The notes under the pieces: model-generated | Told to the model about the DNA's origin: nothing | The model's input: only the letters and a program-made list of their open reading frames with translations | Databases searched by the model: none | Origin: Shinella sp032095155 | GTDB lineage: Bacteria > Pseudomonadota > Alphaproteobacteria > Rhizobiales > Rhizobiaceae | Direction: 5' to 3' | DNA length: 64,000 nt | Assembly: GCF_049199905.1 (NCBI RefSeq) | Contig: NZ_JBLZPK010000034.1 | Coordinates: forward strand, 136,048 to 200,047 | Part shown: in pieces, positions 47,807-56,547 of the stretch | Numbering within the stretch: position 1 is the stretch's first letter | Layout of the letters: each line of letters begins with the position of its first letter | Translations under genes and position numbers: made by a program

Positions 47807-49189
47807 TTATTTGTAGCAGGCGGTTTTTACCGCCTGGACGACTTCGCCGACGTTCGGAAGCGCCAGCTTTTCGAGGTTTGCGGCATAGGGCATCGGAACG
47901 TCCTTGCCGGCGACCGTCAGGATCGGCGCGTCGAGATAATCGAAGGCCTGCTGCATGACGCGGGTCGCGATCTCGGAGCCGACGGAAGACTGCGGGAAGC
48001 CCTCTTCAACGACAACGAGGCGGCCGGTCTTCTTGACCGATTCGATGATGGTCGGCAGGTCCATCGGGCGGATGGTGCGAAGATCGATCAGTTCGACATC
48101 GATGCCGTCCTTCTCGAGTTCCGCGATCGCCTTCAGGGCATAGGTCATGCCGATGCCGAAGGAGACGACGGTGACGTCGTTGCCCTTCTTGTGGATGCGC
48201 GCCTTGCCGATCGGCAGAACGAAATCGTCCATCTTCGGCACTTCGAAGCTCTGGCCGTAGAGGATTTCGTTTTCGAGGAAGATGACCGGGTTCGGATCGC
48301 GGATCGCGGCCTTCAGCAAGCCCTTCGCGTCGGCAGCCGTGTAGGGCATGACGACCTTGAGGCCGGGAACGTGGCTGTACCAGGCGGCATAGCACTGCGA
48401 GTGCTGGGCGCCGACGCGGGCGGCAGCGCCGTTCGGGCCGCGGAAGACGATCGGCGCACCCATCTGGCCGCCGGACATGTAGAGCGTCTTGGCAGCGGAG
48501 TTGATGACGTGGTCGATCGCCTGCATGGCGAAGTTGAAGGTCATGAACTCGACGATGGGCTTCAGACCCGTCATCGCCGCACCGACGCCGAGACCGGCAA
48601 AACCGTGTTCGGTGATTGGCGTGTCGACAACGCGACGGTCGCCGAATTCCTGGAGCAGGCCCTGGGTGATCTTGTAGGCGCCCTGATATTCGGCCACTTC
48701 CTCGCCCATGACGAAGACGTCGGCGTCGCGGCGCATTTCCTCGGCCATGGCATCACGCAGCGCTTCGCGCACCGTCGTCATCACCATTTCGGTGCCGGCC
48801 GGGATATCCGGATCAGCGGCGACTTCGCCCTTCGGCTGAGCCGGAACGGGTGCTGCAGCGGCGGCCGGAGCAGCAGCGGGTGCCGGCGCTTCGGCCGGCT
48901 TTTCAGCGGCGGCAGCCTTGGGGGCGGCGACCGCATCGGCGCTTTCGCCGTCCTGCAGCAGCACGGCGATCGCCGTGTTGACCTTGACGCCTTCGGTGCC
49001 GGCGGCAATCAGGATTTTGCCGATCACGCCTTCATCGACGGCCTCGACTTCCATCGTCGCCTTGTCGGTTTCGATTTCGGCGATCACGTCGCCGGACTTG
49101 ACGGTGTCACCCTCGTTCTTGACCCATTTGGAGAGCGTACCCTCCTCCATGGTCGGAGACAGGGCGGGCATGAGAATCTCGATTGGCAT
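47807..49189 (-). CDS. pdhB: Pyruvate dehydrogenase E1 beta with N-terminal lipoyl domain
   Basis: The 460-residue subunit starts with a full lipoyl domain (residues 1-80, Lys43 in ETDKATMEVE), nearly identical to that of pdhC, followed by an Ala/Pro/Glu-rich linker. The E1-beta transketolase-type domain begins at TVREALRDAMAEEMRR and includes EEVAEYQGAYKIT and FRGPNGAAARVGAQHSQ. The extra lipoyl domain is characteristic of alphaproteobacterial PDH. It lies 17 bases after pdhA and 15 before pdhC. Confidence 0.96.
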   Translation of the reverse strand: MPIEILMPALSPTMEEGTLSKWVKNEGDTVKSGDVIAEIETDKATMEVEAVDEGVIGKILIAAGTEGVKVNTAIAVLLQDGESADAVAAPKAAAAEKPAEAPAPAAAPAAAAAPVPAQPKGEVAADPDIPAGTEMVMTTVREALRDAMAEEMRRDADVFVMGEEVAEYQGAYKITQGLLQEFGDRRVVDTPITEHGFAGLGVGAAMTGLKPIVEFMTFNFAMQAIDHVINSAAKTLYMSGGQMGAPIVFRGPNGAAARVGAQHSQCYAAWYSHVPGLKVVMPYTAADAKGLLKAAIRDPNPVIFLENEILYGQSFEVPKMDDFVLPIGKARIHKKGNDVTVVSFGIGMTYALKAIAELEKDGIDVELIDLRTIRPMDLPTIIESVKKTGRLVVVEEGFPQSSVGSEIATRVMQQAFDYLDAPILTVAGKDVPMPYAANLEKLALPNVGEVVQAVKTACYK

Positions 49190-49206
49190 TGGTGTCCCTC
49201 CCCGGA

Positions 49207-50253
49207 TTACAGCAGGATGTCGGTGTAGAGTTCGGATGCATCCGGCTCCGGATCGGCCTGCGCGAAATCGGCGCTGTCGGCGACGACGTCACGGATGTCC
49301 TTGTCGATCTGCTTAAGATCGTCTTCGGTGGCCCAGCCCTTTTCCAGAAGGCGTGCACGCACCTGCTCGATCGGGTCGTGCTCCGAGCGCATCTTCTGCA
49401 CTTCATCCTTCGAGCGATACTTCGCCGGGTCGGACATGGAGTGGCCGCGATAGCGATAGGTCAGCATTTCGAGAATGATCGGCCCCTTGCCGGAGCGGCA
49501 GTGCTCCACAGCCTCGTCGGCCGCAGCCTTCACCGCGCGGACGTCCATGCCGTCGACCTGGTAGCCCGGAATACCGAAGGAGGTGCCGCGCTCGGAAAAA
49601 TTCGTCTGGGCCGAGGCGCGCGAGACGGAGGTGCCCATGGCGTAGCGGTTGTTCTCGATGATGTAGATGACCGGCAGCTTCCACAGCGCCGCCATGTTGA
49701 AGCTTTCATAGACCTGGCCCTGGTTGGCCGCGCCGTCGCCAAAATAGGTCAGCGAGACGTTGTCATTGCCGCGGTAGCGGTTGGCAAAGGCCAGCCCCGT
49801 GCCGAGCGACACCTGACCGCCGACGATGCCGTGGCCGCCGTAGAAATGCTTCTCCTTGGAGAACATGTGCATGGAGCCGCCCTTGCCCTTGGAAAGGCCG
49901 CTGCGACGCCCGGTCAGTTCCGCCATCACGCCGCGTGCGCTCATACCGCAAGCCAGCATATGGCCGTGATCGCGATAACCGGTGATGACCTGATCACCTT
50001 CCTTCAGCGCCAGCTGCATGCCGACGACGACAGCTTCCTGGCCGATGTAAAGGTGACAGAAGCCGCCGATGAAGCCCATGCCGTAAAGCTGGCCGGCCTT
50101 TTCCTCGAAACGCCGGATGAACAGCATCTCGCGGTAAGCCTTCAGGTCGTCTTCCTTGGAGAAGTCGGCAATCGTGCCGCCGTTGAAGTCTTTCTTCGCA
50201 GGCTTTGCCGCAATCTTGCGGCTGGACGTGGACGCGGTCTTACGCGGAGCCAT
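49207..50253 (-). CDS. pdhA: Pyruvate dehydrogenase E1 alpha
   Basis: E1 alpha decarboxylates pyruvate with thiamine diphosphate. The 348-residue protein has a Lys/Ala-rich N-terminus (APRKTASTSSRKIAAKPAKK), then RRFEEKAGQLYGMGFIGGFC, the thiamine motif GDGAANQGQVYESFNMA ending in NN, and the phosphorylation-loop-like region YRYRGHSMSDPAKYR. It is the first gene of the pdh operon. Confidence 0.96.
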   Translation of the reverse strand: MAPRKTASTSSRKIAAKPAKKDFNGGTIADFSKEDDLKAYREMLFIRRFEEKAGQLYGMGFIGGFCHLYIGQEAVVVGMQLALKEGDQVITGYRDHGHMLACGMSARGVMAELTGRRSGLSKGKGGSMHMFSKEKHFYGGHGIVGGQVSLGTGLAFANRYRGNDNVSLTYFGDGAANQGQVYESFNMAALWKLPVIYIIENNRYAMGTSVSRASAQTNFSERGTSFGIPGYQVDGMDVRAVKAAADEAVEHCRSGKGPIILEMLTYRYRGHSMSDPAKYRSKDEVQKMRSEHDPIEQVRARLLEKGWATEDDLKQIDKDIRDVVADSADFAQADPEPDASELYTDILL

Positions 50254-50371
50254 CGGTTCCTCCCTATGTTTGCCCTTTTGACGAAACCATAGGGAAGAAT
50301 GCCGATCGTAGCAATGCTATAAATGCATGGCTTATATTCTCGGCAAGCCACTGATTAGTAAGGCATATTTA

Positions 50372-50396
50372 CGATTAACCTGATTTCGGTTAATCG
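50372..50396. repeat. Inverted repeat between FtsB-like gene and pdhA
   Basis: CGATTAACC and GGTTAATCG form a nine-base-pair inverted repeat with a seven-base loop, just after the stop of the FtsB-like gene and about 120 bases upstream of pdhA. No U-tract follows on the minus strand. It could be a regulator site for pdhA or a weak terminator. Confidence 0.4.
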
Positions 50397-50402
50397 AGCA
50401 TT

Positions 50403-50711
50403 TCAGTGGAAAATGACGATTTCATCAGCCCTGGACATGTTGAGGTACGAGCGCGCCTTCTCGTCGAGCATGTCACGCTCGAGCGAACCGTCGCTCATCA
50501 GAGCCACCTCTTTTTCCAGGATCTGGCGCTGCCGCACGAGCACGTCCAGACGCGCCTGCCGTTCCACTCTCTGTCGCTCGAAATCCTCCATTCCGCGCAG
50601 ACCGAAGTCGCCATGGACGGAATGATAACCGAAGTAGGAGAGGAATGCGACTGTAATTACCGGCAGCGTCAGCCGCCCGAATTTCCGCTTCTTATGGTGT
50701 TTGGTCCACAT
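50403..50711 (-). CDS. Septum formation initiator family protein (FtsB/DivIC-like)
   Basis: The 102-residue protein has a basic N-terminus (MWTKHHKKRKFGRL), one membrane helix (LPVITVAFLSYFGYHSV) and a periplasmic coiled coil (FERQRVERQARLDVLVRQRQ) with LERDMLDEKARSYLNMSRADEIV after it. This is the FtsB/DivIC pattern; such proteins join FtsL and FtsQ at the division site. The position between enolase and pdhA is typical for alphaproteobacteria. Confidence 0.9.
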   Translation of the reverse strand: MWTKHHKKRKFGRLTLPVITVAFLSYFGYHSVHGDFGLRGMEDFERQRVERQARLDVLVRQRQILEKEVALMSDGSLERDMLDEKARSYLNMSRADEIVIFH

Positions 50712-50875
50712 GCACGTGCCCCGATACGCAATACGATTCAGACATTAGCGCCAAGCGGTTAACCGATCATTGACCACGATGGACGGGGCGGGAAAAAGCG
50801 GGTGGGCGGGTGTGGCAGAGTGACAAAACACTCCGGCATGGCCGCCTCTCACGCTCCAAACGATGCGGGTGCGAT

Positions 50876-51058
50876 GTGGATCCTCGGGTCAAGCCCTGAC
50901 ATGACGTGGGAGAGGAGGAGGCCGGAGAGAGCAAGCGGCAGAGGGTGAGAAAGTGTAACGAAAAGGTATTCCCGAGCCTTGCCGCAGGCCATTGCATTGA
51001 TGGCTGGGGGAGGCGCTCCCTCCCCTCCGTCATGTCAGGGCTTGACCCGAGGATCCAC
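50876..51058. repeat. Intergenic repeat element with 31-base inverted arms
   Basis: The 476-base region between the FtsB-like gene and enolase contains no convincing gene. Its main content is a perfect 31-base inverted repeat: 50876-50906 (begins GTGGATCCTCGGGTCAAG) and 51028-51058 (its exact complement, ending AGGATCCAC), with 121 bases between. The arms translate as xGLDPRIHA-like peptides, a signature of intergenic repeats scattered through alphaproteobacterial genomes (from memory). No transposase is present. An open frame crossing it (50767-51216, minus) is probably spurious. Confidence 0.75.
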
Positions 51059-51126
51059 GCCGCACGGTAGACGATGCATGAAAAAGGCGGGCCATACCGC
51101 GTCCCGATTAACCTGTGGTCACTCTC

Positions 51127-51160
51127 AAAAAACAAAACCCGCGCCTCTCGACGCGGGTTT
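51127..51160 (-). terminator. Rho-independent terminator of eno
   Basis: On the minus strand a nine-base-pair stem (AAACCCGCG / CGCGGGTTT, eight-base loop) is followed by TGTTTTTT, starting 27 bases after the enolase stop codon. Confidence 0.88.
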
Positions 51161-51187
51161 CGCCATTTTGGAAAAACTGTTTTTCGA

Positions 51188-52462
51188 TCAGCCGCGCAGG
51201 ATGCCGCGGCCGGCATACTTGGCCTGAGCGCCGAGAAGTTCCTCGATGCGGATCAGCTGGTTGTACTTGGCGGTACGGTCAGAGCGGGCAAGCGAGCCGG
51301 TCTTGATCTGGCCGCAGTTAGTGGCGACGGCGAGGTCAGCGATCGTCGAATCCTCGGTCTCGCCCGAGCGGTGCGACATGACGGCGGTGTAGCTCGCCTT
51401 GTGCGCGGTCTCGACGGCGTCGAGCGTTTCCGACAGCGAGCCGATCTGGTTGACCTTGACGAGGATCGAGTTGGCGACGCCCATCTTGATGCCATCGCGC
51501 AGGCGGGCCGAGTTGGTGACGAACAGGTCGTCTCCGACCAGCTGAACCGTCTTGCCGATCTTATCGGTCAGCGACTTCCAGCCGTCCCAGTCGTCTTCGG
51601 CCATGCCGTCTTCGATCGAGAAGATCGGGTACTTGGCAGCCAGTTCGGCGAGGTATTCGGCCATGGCTTCCGGCTCCAGCGTGCGGCCTTCGCCTTCCAG
51701 AACGTATTTGCCGTCCTTGAAGAATTCGGTCGAGGCGCAGTCGAGCGCGATATGCATGTCTTCGCCCGGACGGTAGCCGGCCTTCTCGATCGACTTCATG
51801 ATGAAGTCGAGTGCGGCGGGCGCCGAAGCGAGGCCCGGTGCGAAGCCGCCTTCGTCACCAACGTTGGTGTTGTGGCCGTCGGCGGCGAGCTGCTTCTTCA
51901 GCGTGTGGAACACTTCCGAACCCATGCGCACGGCGTCACGGATATTGTCGGCGCCGACGGGAACGATCATAAATTCCTGGAAGTCGATCGGGTTGTCGGC
52001 ATGCGCGCCGCCATTGATGATGTTCATCATCGGCACCGGCAGGACGCGGGCGTTCGGGCCGCCGACATAGCGGAAGAGCGGCAGGTTGGCGGCTTCGGCG
52101 GCGGCCTTGGCGACGGCGAGCGACACGCCAAGGATGGCGTTTGCGCCGAGACGAGCCTTGTTCGGCGTGCCGTCGAGTTCGATCATCGTCTGGTCGACGG
52201 CGATCTGGTCTTCAGCCTCAAGGCCACCGATGGCTTCAAAGATTTCGCCGTTGACGGCGGCGACGGCGTTTTCGACACCCTTGCCGAGGTAGCGCTTGCC
52301 ACCGTCGCGCAGTTCGACGGCTTCGTGCGCGCCGGTCGAGGCGCCCGACGGAACGGCCGCGCGGCCGAAGCTGCCATCCTCGAGGTGCACGTCCACTTCG
52401 ACGGTGGGGTTGCCGCGGCTGTCGAGAATCTCGCGGCCGATGATGTCGATGATAGCAGTCAT
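51188..52462 (-). CDS. eno: Enolase
   Basis: Enolase converts 2-phosphoglycerate to phosphoenolpyruvate. The 424-residue protein shows the N-terminal DSRGNPTVEVDV, metal ligands within FSIEDGMAEDDW and VGDDLFVTN, and the catalytic block MSHRSGETEDSTIADLAVA. Length and motifs are complete. Upstream lies a TTAATCGATTAA palindrome; downstream a good terminator. Confidence 0.97.
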   Translation of the reverse strand: MTAIIDIIGREILDSRGNPTVEVDVHLEDGSFGRAAVPSGASTGAHEAVELRDGGKRYLGKGVENAVAAVNGEIFEAIGGLEAEDQIAVDQTMIELDGTPNKARLGANAILGVSLAVAKAAAEAANLPLFRYVGGPNARVLPVPMMNIINGGAHADNPIDFQEFMIVPVGADNIRDAVRMGSEVFHTLKKQLAADGHNTNVGDEGGFAPGLASAPAALDFIMKSIEKAGYRPGEDMHIALDCASTEFFKDGKYVLEGEGRTLEPEAMAEYLAELAAKYPIFSIEDGMAEDDWDGWKSLTDKIGKTVQLVGDDLFVTNSARLRDGIKMGVANSILVKVNQIGSLSETLDAVETAHKASYTAVMSHRSGETEDSTIADLAVATNCGQIKTGSLARSDRTAKYNQLIRIEELLGAQAKYAGRGILRG

Positions 52463-52487
52463 GGATATCGTCCTGGTTCGGGGTTTA

Positions 52488-52516
52488 TTAATCGATTAAA
52501 ATCCACTTTTAATCGA
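52488..52516. promoter_or_regulatory. TTAATCGATTAA palindrome and half-repeat upstream of eno
   Basis: A perfect 12-base palindrome TTAATCGATTAA (52488-52499) lies 25 bases upstream of the enolase start. It is followed by TTTAATCGA at 52508-52516, a second copy of one arm. This is a clear AT-rich island in GC-rich DNA and could be promoter or operator sequence; no regulator is identified. Confidence 0.4.
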
Positions 52517-52550
52517 CGATGCAGAAATTACAATGGCGTTGCCGCCCAAG

Positions 52551-52585
52551 AAAAAACGGATGACATGCGATCATGTCATCCGTTT
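52551..52585 (-). terminator. Rho-independent terminator of kdsA
   Basis: On the minus strand a perfect 14-base-pair stem (AAACGGATGACATG / CATGTCATCCGTTT) with a four-base loop runs directly into a T tract. It starts within ten bases of the kdsA stop. Confidence 0.93.
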
Positions 52586-52593
52586 GAACTGTC

Positions 52594-53433
52594 TTACGCC
52601 TTGGCGATATCGTCGAAGGCCACCAGCTTTTCCAGAAGCCGCGGCATATCCTTCAGGTACACCATGTTGGGACCGTCGGAAGGTGCGTTGTCCGGATCCT
52701 CATGCGTCTCGACGAAGAGACCGGCAATGCCGACAGCGATGGCCGCACGAGACAGCGTCTCGACGAATTTGCGGTCGCCACCGGACGAACCGCCCTGCCC
52801 GCCCGGTTGCTGCACCGAATGGGTCGCATCGAAGACCACAGGAGCCCCGAGCGAAGCCATGATCGGCAGCGAGCGCATGTCGGAGACCAGCGTGTTGTAG
52901 CCGAAGGAGGCGCCGCGCTCGCAGAGCATGACATTCGGATTGCCGCTGTCGGTGAACTTGGCGAGCACGTTCTTCATGTCCCAGGGGGCGAGGAACTGGC
53001 CCTTCTTGACGTTGATGACGCGGCCGGTCTTGGCGGCGGCGACCAAGAGGTCCGTCTGGCGCGACAGGAATGCCGGGATCTGCAGCATGTCGACGGTCTT
53101 GGCGACGATGGCGCACTGCTCTTCCGTATGGATGTCCGTCACGACGGGAAAGCCGAAATCCTTCTTGAGGTCGGCGAAGATTTCCAAGGCCTTCTCAAGC
53201 CCGATGCCGCGCTTGCCGGAGAGCGAGGTGCGGTTCGCCTTGTCGAAGGACGACTTGTAAACGAGGCCGATGCCGAGCTTGTCGGTCATTTCGACGAGCG
53301 CGCCGGCCATCATATAGGCATGGTCGCGGCTTTCCATCTGGCAGGGGCCGGCAATCAGCGAGAAGCGGGCGGTTTGCGAGAAGGTGACCTTCTTCGGCCC
53401 TTCGCCGACGATGACGGTCGAATTTGTCTGCAT
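52594..53433 (-). CDS. kdsA: 3-deoxy-8-phosphooctulonate (KDO-8-phosphate) synthase
   Basis: KdsA condenses phosphoenolpyruvate and arabinose 5-phosphate on the way to the KDO of lipopolysaccharide. The 279-residue protein shows FSLIAGPCQMESRDHAYMMA, YKSSFDKANRTS, IPAFLSRQTDLL and FDATHSVQQPGG. The start at 53433 has a GGAG site inside the end of the preceding VOC gene, whose stop is one base upstream; the frame to 53535 is not supported. Co-location with enolase, which makes phosphoenolpyruvate, is common. Confidence 0.96.
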   Translation of the reverse strand: MQTNSTVIVGEGPKKVTFSQTARFSLIAGPCQMESRDHAYMMAGALVEMTDKLGIGLVYKSSFDKANRTSLSGKRGIGLEKALEIFADLKKDFGFPVVTDIHTEEQCAIVAKTVDMLQIPAFLSRQTDLLVAAAKTGRVINVKKGQFLAPWDMKNVLAKFTDSGNPNVMLCERGASFGYNTLVSDMRSLPIMASLGAPVVFDATHSVQQPGGQGGSSGGDRKFVETLSRAAIAVGIAGLFVETHEDPDNAPSDGPNMVYLKDMPRLLEKLVAFDDIAKA

Positions 53434-53434
53434 C

Positions 53435-54328
53435 TTATTCTCCGAAGATAAAGTGGACGCCCTGACCGGGCGCCGGCGGCACCACGATACGTTTGTCGCG
53501 TATCTGTAACATGACACCACGTTGGGTAAGCGCATGCTGACATGCCGTCAGGCTGGCCACCTTGAAAACGACCGCCCGTCCCTTGAGGCCGCGATCCGCG
53601 CCGGCGACCGGCGGAATACCGTAAAAGCCTTCCAGGCCGGCATCGTTCAGAACGGTGATGCGACCGCGTGGCGTGTCGACGGACATGCCGAAGGACAGCG
53701 CCTCGACCTCGCGTTCATCCGCCGCTTCCTGCACAAGGTACTGAAAATCCGTGGGGTTCTGTTCCGACAGGACGACCTCGGCCAGCGCGACCACACCGTT
53801 CTCGTGCGTTTCCAGCGCCTTGCGATCGGACGGCAGCGGCTGGACGCGCTGCGAGGCGAAGAAGAAGAAATCGGGGCTGCGCAGGTCGGCGGCAAAGGCG
53901 AGCCGGAAGCTTCCGGTCGCCGAGGTGCCGTCGGGCAGCAGCATGTCGCGGGAAAATTCCAGCACCGAACCGCCGGAAAGACCGGCCGCCGCATAGCGCC
54001 GGTCATCGTCCAGAGCATCTTTCGTTGCCATGGCGACGCCGGAAAAACCCTCGATGCCGCGGCGGAAACGGAAAGCCTGGTCGCGGGCGATGAAGGCATT
54101 GCCCTCGCGCGCCGCTTCCTCGCATTCCTCGCGGTTGGCAATGCCGAGCGGTTCCAGATAGCTGCCGTCGGAAAGAAAGACGCAACAGTTTTCCGTGCCG
54201 AAGGGATGGCGGGCGTCCTTGGCGACGGTGAAGCCGAGTGCCGTCAGCCGGTCACGGGCAACACCGAGATCGGACACCGGCAGCACCAGATGATCGATCG
54301 GGCGGGGCGTTCTCGAACTCACGGTCAT
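53435..54328 (-). CDS. VOC (glyoxalase-like) family protein
   Basis: The 297-residue protein has a vicinal-oxygen-chelate fold at the N-terminus (RPIDHLVLPVSDLGVARDRLTALGF, with GSYLEPLGI) and a second similar half. It resembles the glyoxalase-like domain family whose reactions are mostly unknown. No signal peptide is present. It lies directly upstream of kdsA with a one-base gap, so it is probably cotranscribed. A role in sugar acid or LPS metabolism cannot be claimed. Confidence 0.83.
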   Translation of the reverse strand: MTVSSRTPRPIDHLVLPVSDLGVARDRLTALGFTVAKDARHPFGTENCCVFLSDGSYLEPLGIANREECEEAAREGNAFIARDQAFRFRRGIEGFSGVAMATKDALDDDRRYAAAGLSGGSVLEFSRDMLLPDGTSATGSFRLAFAADLRSPDFFFFASQRVQPLPSDRKALETHENGVVALAEVVLSEQNPTDFQYLVQEAADEREVEALSFGMSVDTPRGRITVLNDAGLEGFYGIPPVAGADRGLKGRAVVFKVASLTACQHALTQRGVMLQIRDKRIVVPPAPGQGVHFIFGE

Positions 54329-54432
54329 GGCGAAAAATCCGGTCGTGTTTCAGGCGCCCCGTGCTTTGCATGCTTTGCGCCTGCAATGCAAGCATGCAAG
54401 GCGCCCATAAGGAACGGGAGGAACTTTTCCGG

Positions 54433-55710
54433 TTGCCGGCCATTTCTGCGGAACGTCTCATCCGGAGTCCCGCCATCTCTTCCTCCTCAGACCTCACCCG
54501 CCAGCGCGCCCTGCACGAATCCCGCCCTTTATGGGCAGACACACCGCGCCTCGCCGTCCGCCTGCATCAAACGCCCGCCGCCCGCGAGTATGACGTGATC
54601 ATCGTCGGTGCCGGCATTTCCGGCGCGCTGATGGCCCATGCGCTGGCAGACGGAAAGCGTCGCGTGCTGGTCGTGGACAGGCGCAAGCCCGCGCACGGCA
54701 GTACGCTTGCCAGCACCGCCATGATCCAGCACGAGATCGATATCCCCCTGCACAAGCTTACGGAAATGATCGGTGTGCCGAACGCCCGGCGCGCCTGGCG
54801 GCGATCCGCGCGCGCCGTCGAGCAGCTTACGCGGATCGTTGCCGATCTTGACCTGTCCTGCGGTTTCGAACGCAAGAAGACCCTCTTCCTGACGGGCGAC
54901 GCCTATGGGCAGCGGGCGCTGCGCAAGGAGGTCGAAAACCGCCAAACCGCCGGTATAGAGGCCGATTTCCTCGATGCCACGGCGCTGGCCGAGCGTTTCG
55001 CCATAGATCGCACCGGCGCCATCCTCAGCGATATCTCCGCCTCCGCCAATCCCGCCCAGATGGCGGCGGGTATTTTGCGCGCGGCGATGACGCGCGGCGT
55101 CGAAGTGGTCAGCCCGCTCGAAATCACCGATGTGCGCGCGACGACCGACGAGGTCTTTCTCGCGACGTCGGACGGGAGGATTCTCTCCGCCGGGCACGCC
55201 GTCTTCTGCTCCGGCTACGAATTTCTGGAAACCGTCGCGAACGAGAACCACGCCATCGTCTCCACCTGGGCACTCGCCACGCCGCCCGGTATAGAACTGC
55301 CGGCGTGGCTAAAGGACTGCATCGTCTGGGAAGGCGCCGATCCCTATCTCTATCTCCGCCGCTCCCGCGACGGCCGACTGATTGCCGGTGGCGAAGACGA
55401 GGACAGCGAAGACGCCTACGGCTCGCGGACGAAGCTGAAGCAGAAGGCAAAGATCATCCGCCGCAAGGCGGAAGCTTTGCTGGGCGTCACGCTGCCGGAA
55501 CCGGATCATGTCTGGGCAGCGCCCTTCGGCATTACCCGCACCGGCCTGCCGCTGATCGGGCGCGTTCCGAAACTCCCCAATGTCTTCGCCGTCATGGGCT
55601 TCGGCGGCAACGGCATCACCTTCAGCCAGATCGCCGCCGAGATCGTCTCTGCCGACATTGCCGGCCACAACGATGCCGATGCGGATCTTTTCGCCTTCGA
55701 AAAATCGTGA
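54433..55710 (+). CDS. FAD-dependent oxidoreductase (DAO family)
   Basis: The protein has an FAD Rossmann motif YDVIIVGAGISGALMAHALA near its N-terminus and a C-terminal DAO-type region (APFGITRTGLPLIGRV, VFAVMGFGGNGITFS). It belongs to the D-amino acid/glycerol-3-phosphate oxidase superfamily; the substrate is unknown. The start is uncertain: the ATG at 54394 is in frame but without a ribosome site, whereas the TTG at 54433 follows GGGAGG by 11 bases and is preferred (425 residues). It is divergent from the VOC-kdsA pair. Confidence 0.82.
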   Translation: MPAISAERLIRSPAISSSSDLTRQRALHESRPLWADTPRLAVRLHQTPAAREYDVIIVGAGISGALMAHALADGKRRVLVVDRRKPAHGSTLASTAMIQHEIDIPLHKLTEMIGVPNARRAWRRSARAVEQLTRIVADLDLSCGFERKKTLFLTGDAYGQRALRKEVENRQTAGIEADFLDATALAERFAIDRTGAILSDISASANPAQMAAGILRAAMTRGVEVVSPLEITDVRATTDEVFLATSDGRILSAGHAVFCSGYEFLETVANENHAIVSTWALATPPGIELPAWLKDCIVWEGADPYLYLRRSRDGRLIAGGEDEDSEDAYGSRTKLKQKAKIIRRKAEALLGVTLPEPDHVWAAPFGITRTGLPLIGRVPKLPNVFAVMGFGGNGITFSQIAAEIVSADIAGHNDADADLFAFEKS

Positions 55711-55806
55711 CGGAGCGCGATTCGGGGGCGTGATATTCCCCTTCCGTTGAATGGCAGCATGCGGCAAGGCACGCTATGCTCCGGCACCGCAACGATCCGG
55801 ACGGTC

Positions 55807-56547
55807 ATGCTGCTCGCCATTCTCTCCGATATCCACGGCAATCGCGAAGCTTTCGAAGCCGTACTGGCGGCGGCGCAGGCGGCGGGTGCGGAGCGCTTCG
55901 TCGTGCTCGGCGACATCGTCGGCTATGGCGCCGATCCCGAATGGTGTGTCGAGACAGCAAGATCCCTGGCGGAATCAGGCGCGATCGTCCTGCGCGGCAA
56001 CCATGACGACGCCATCGGCAATGCCTCCGTCACGATGAACCCGACGGCGACGATGGCGCTCGAATGGACGCGCCGGCAGCTTGGCGGCGCTGCCCGTGCC
56101 TTCCTCGCCGCCCTGCCCTTGAAGGCGCGCGAGGGCGATTGCCTCTTCGTGCATGCCGATGCCAGCGCGCCCTCCGACTGGAACTATGTGCTCGACGCCA
56201 GCGATGCCGGCGAGCATCTCGGCGCCTGCGAGGCACGCGTCAGCTTCTGCGGCCATGTGCACAAGCCGGCGCTCTACTGCACGGCACCCGGCGGCAAGGT
56301 CACGCATTTCCGTCCCGTGGCGGCGACACCCGTGCCGCTCCTGCCGCAGCGCCGCTGGCTTGCCGTGATGGGTGCTGTCGGCCAGCCGCGCGACGGCAAT
56401 CCCTGCGCCGCCTTCGCGCTGTACGACACCGAGAGCGCCGACCTGCGTTTCCTGCGCGCCGCCTATGATATTGCGGCCGCCGCGAATAAAATTCGGGCTG
56501 CCGGCCTGCCCGTCTCGCTCGCCGAGCGGCTGTTCGAGGGGCGCTGA
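55807..56547 (+). CDS. Metallophosphoesterase (possible protein phosphatase partner)
   Basis: The 246-residue protein shows all calcineurin-like motifs: DIHGN (Asp8, His10), GDIVGYG (35-41), GNHDD (64-68) and C-terminal GHVHKP. It matches the YfcE/protein phosphatase-like branch, acting on phosphoesters with two metals. The ATG at 55807 gives a start directly at the first strand; an upstream frame to 55747 is not supported. Its stop overlaps the start of a Ser/Thr kinase gene (TGATG), so it may antagonise that kinase (inference). Confidence 0.88.
   Translation: MLLAILSDIHGNREAFEAVLAAAQAAGAERFVVLGDIVGYGADPEWCVETARSLAESGAIVLRGNHDDAIGNASVTMNPTATMALEWTRRQLGGAARAFLAALPLKAREGDCLFVHADASAPSDWNYVLDASDAGEHLGACEARVSFCGHVHKPALYCTAPGGKVTHFRPVAATPVPLLPQRRWLAVMGAVGQPRDGNPCAAFALYDTESADLRFLRAAYDIAAAANKIRAAGLPVSLAERLFEGR

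Noticed and set aside
45863..49228. Plus-strand open frame of 1121 codons across the SGNH/pdhC/pdhB genes
   Set aside because: Antisense shadow of well-supported genes; composition is rich in Arg, His, Gly and Asp with no domain, as expected for a complementary frame of GC-rich coding DNA.
50767..51216. Minus-strand open frame of 149 codons between enolase and the FtsB-like gene
   Set aside because: It runs through the 31-base inverted repeat and the enolase terminator; the peptide is typical of translated intergenic repeats.
55509..56000. Shared operon between the FAD oxidoreductase and the phosphoesterase
   Set aside because: Same strand with a gap of about 100 bases, but no overlap or functional link; not enough to claim cotranscription.
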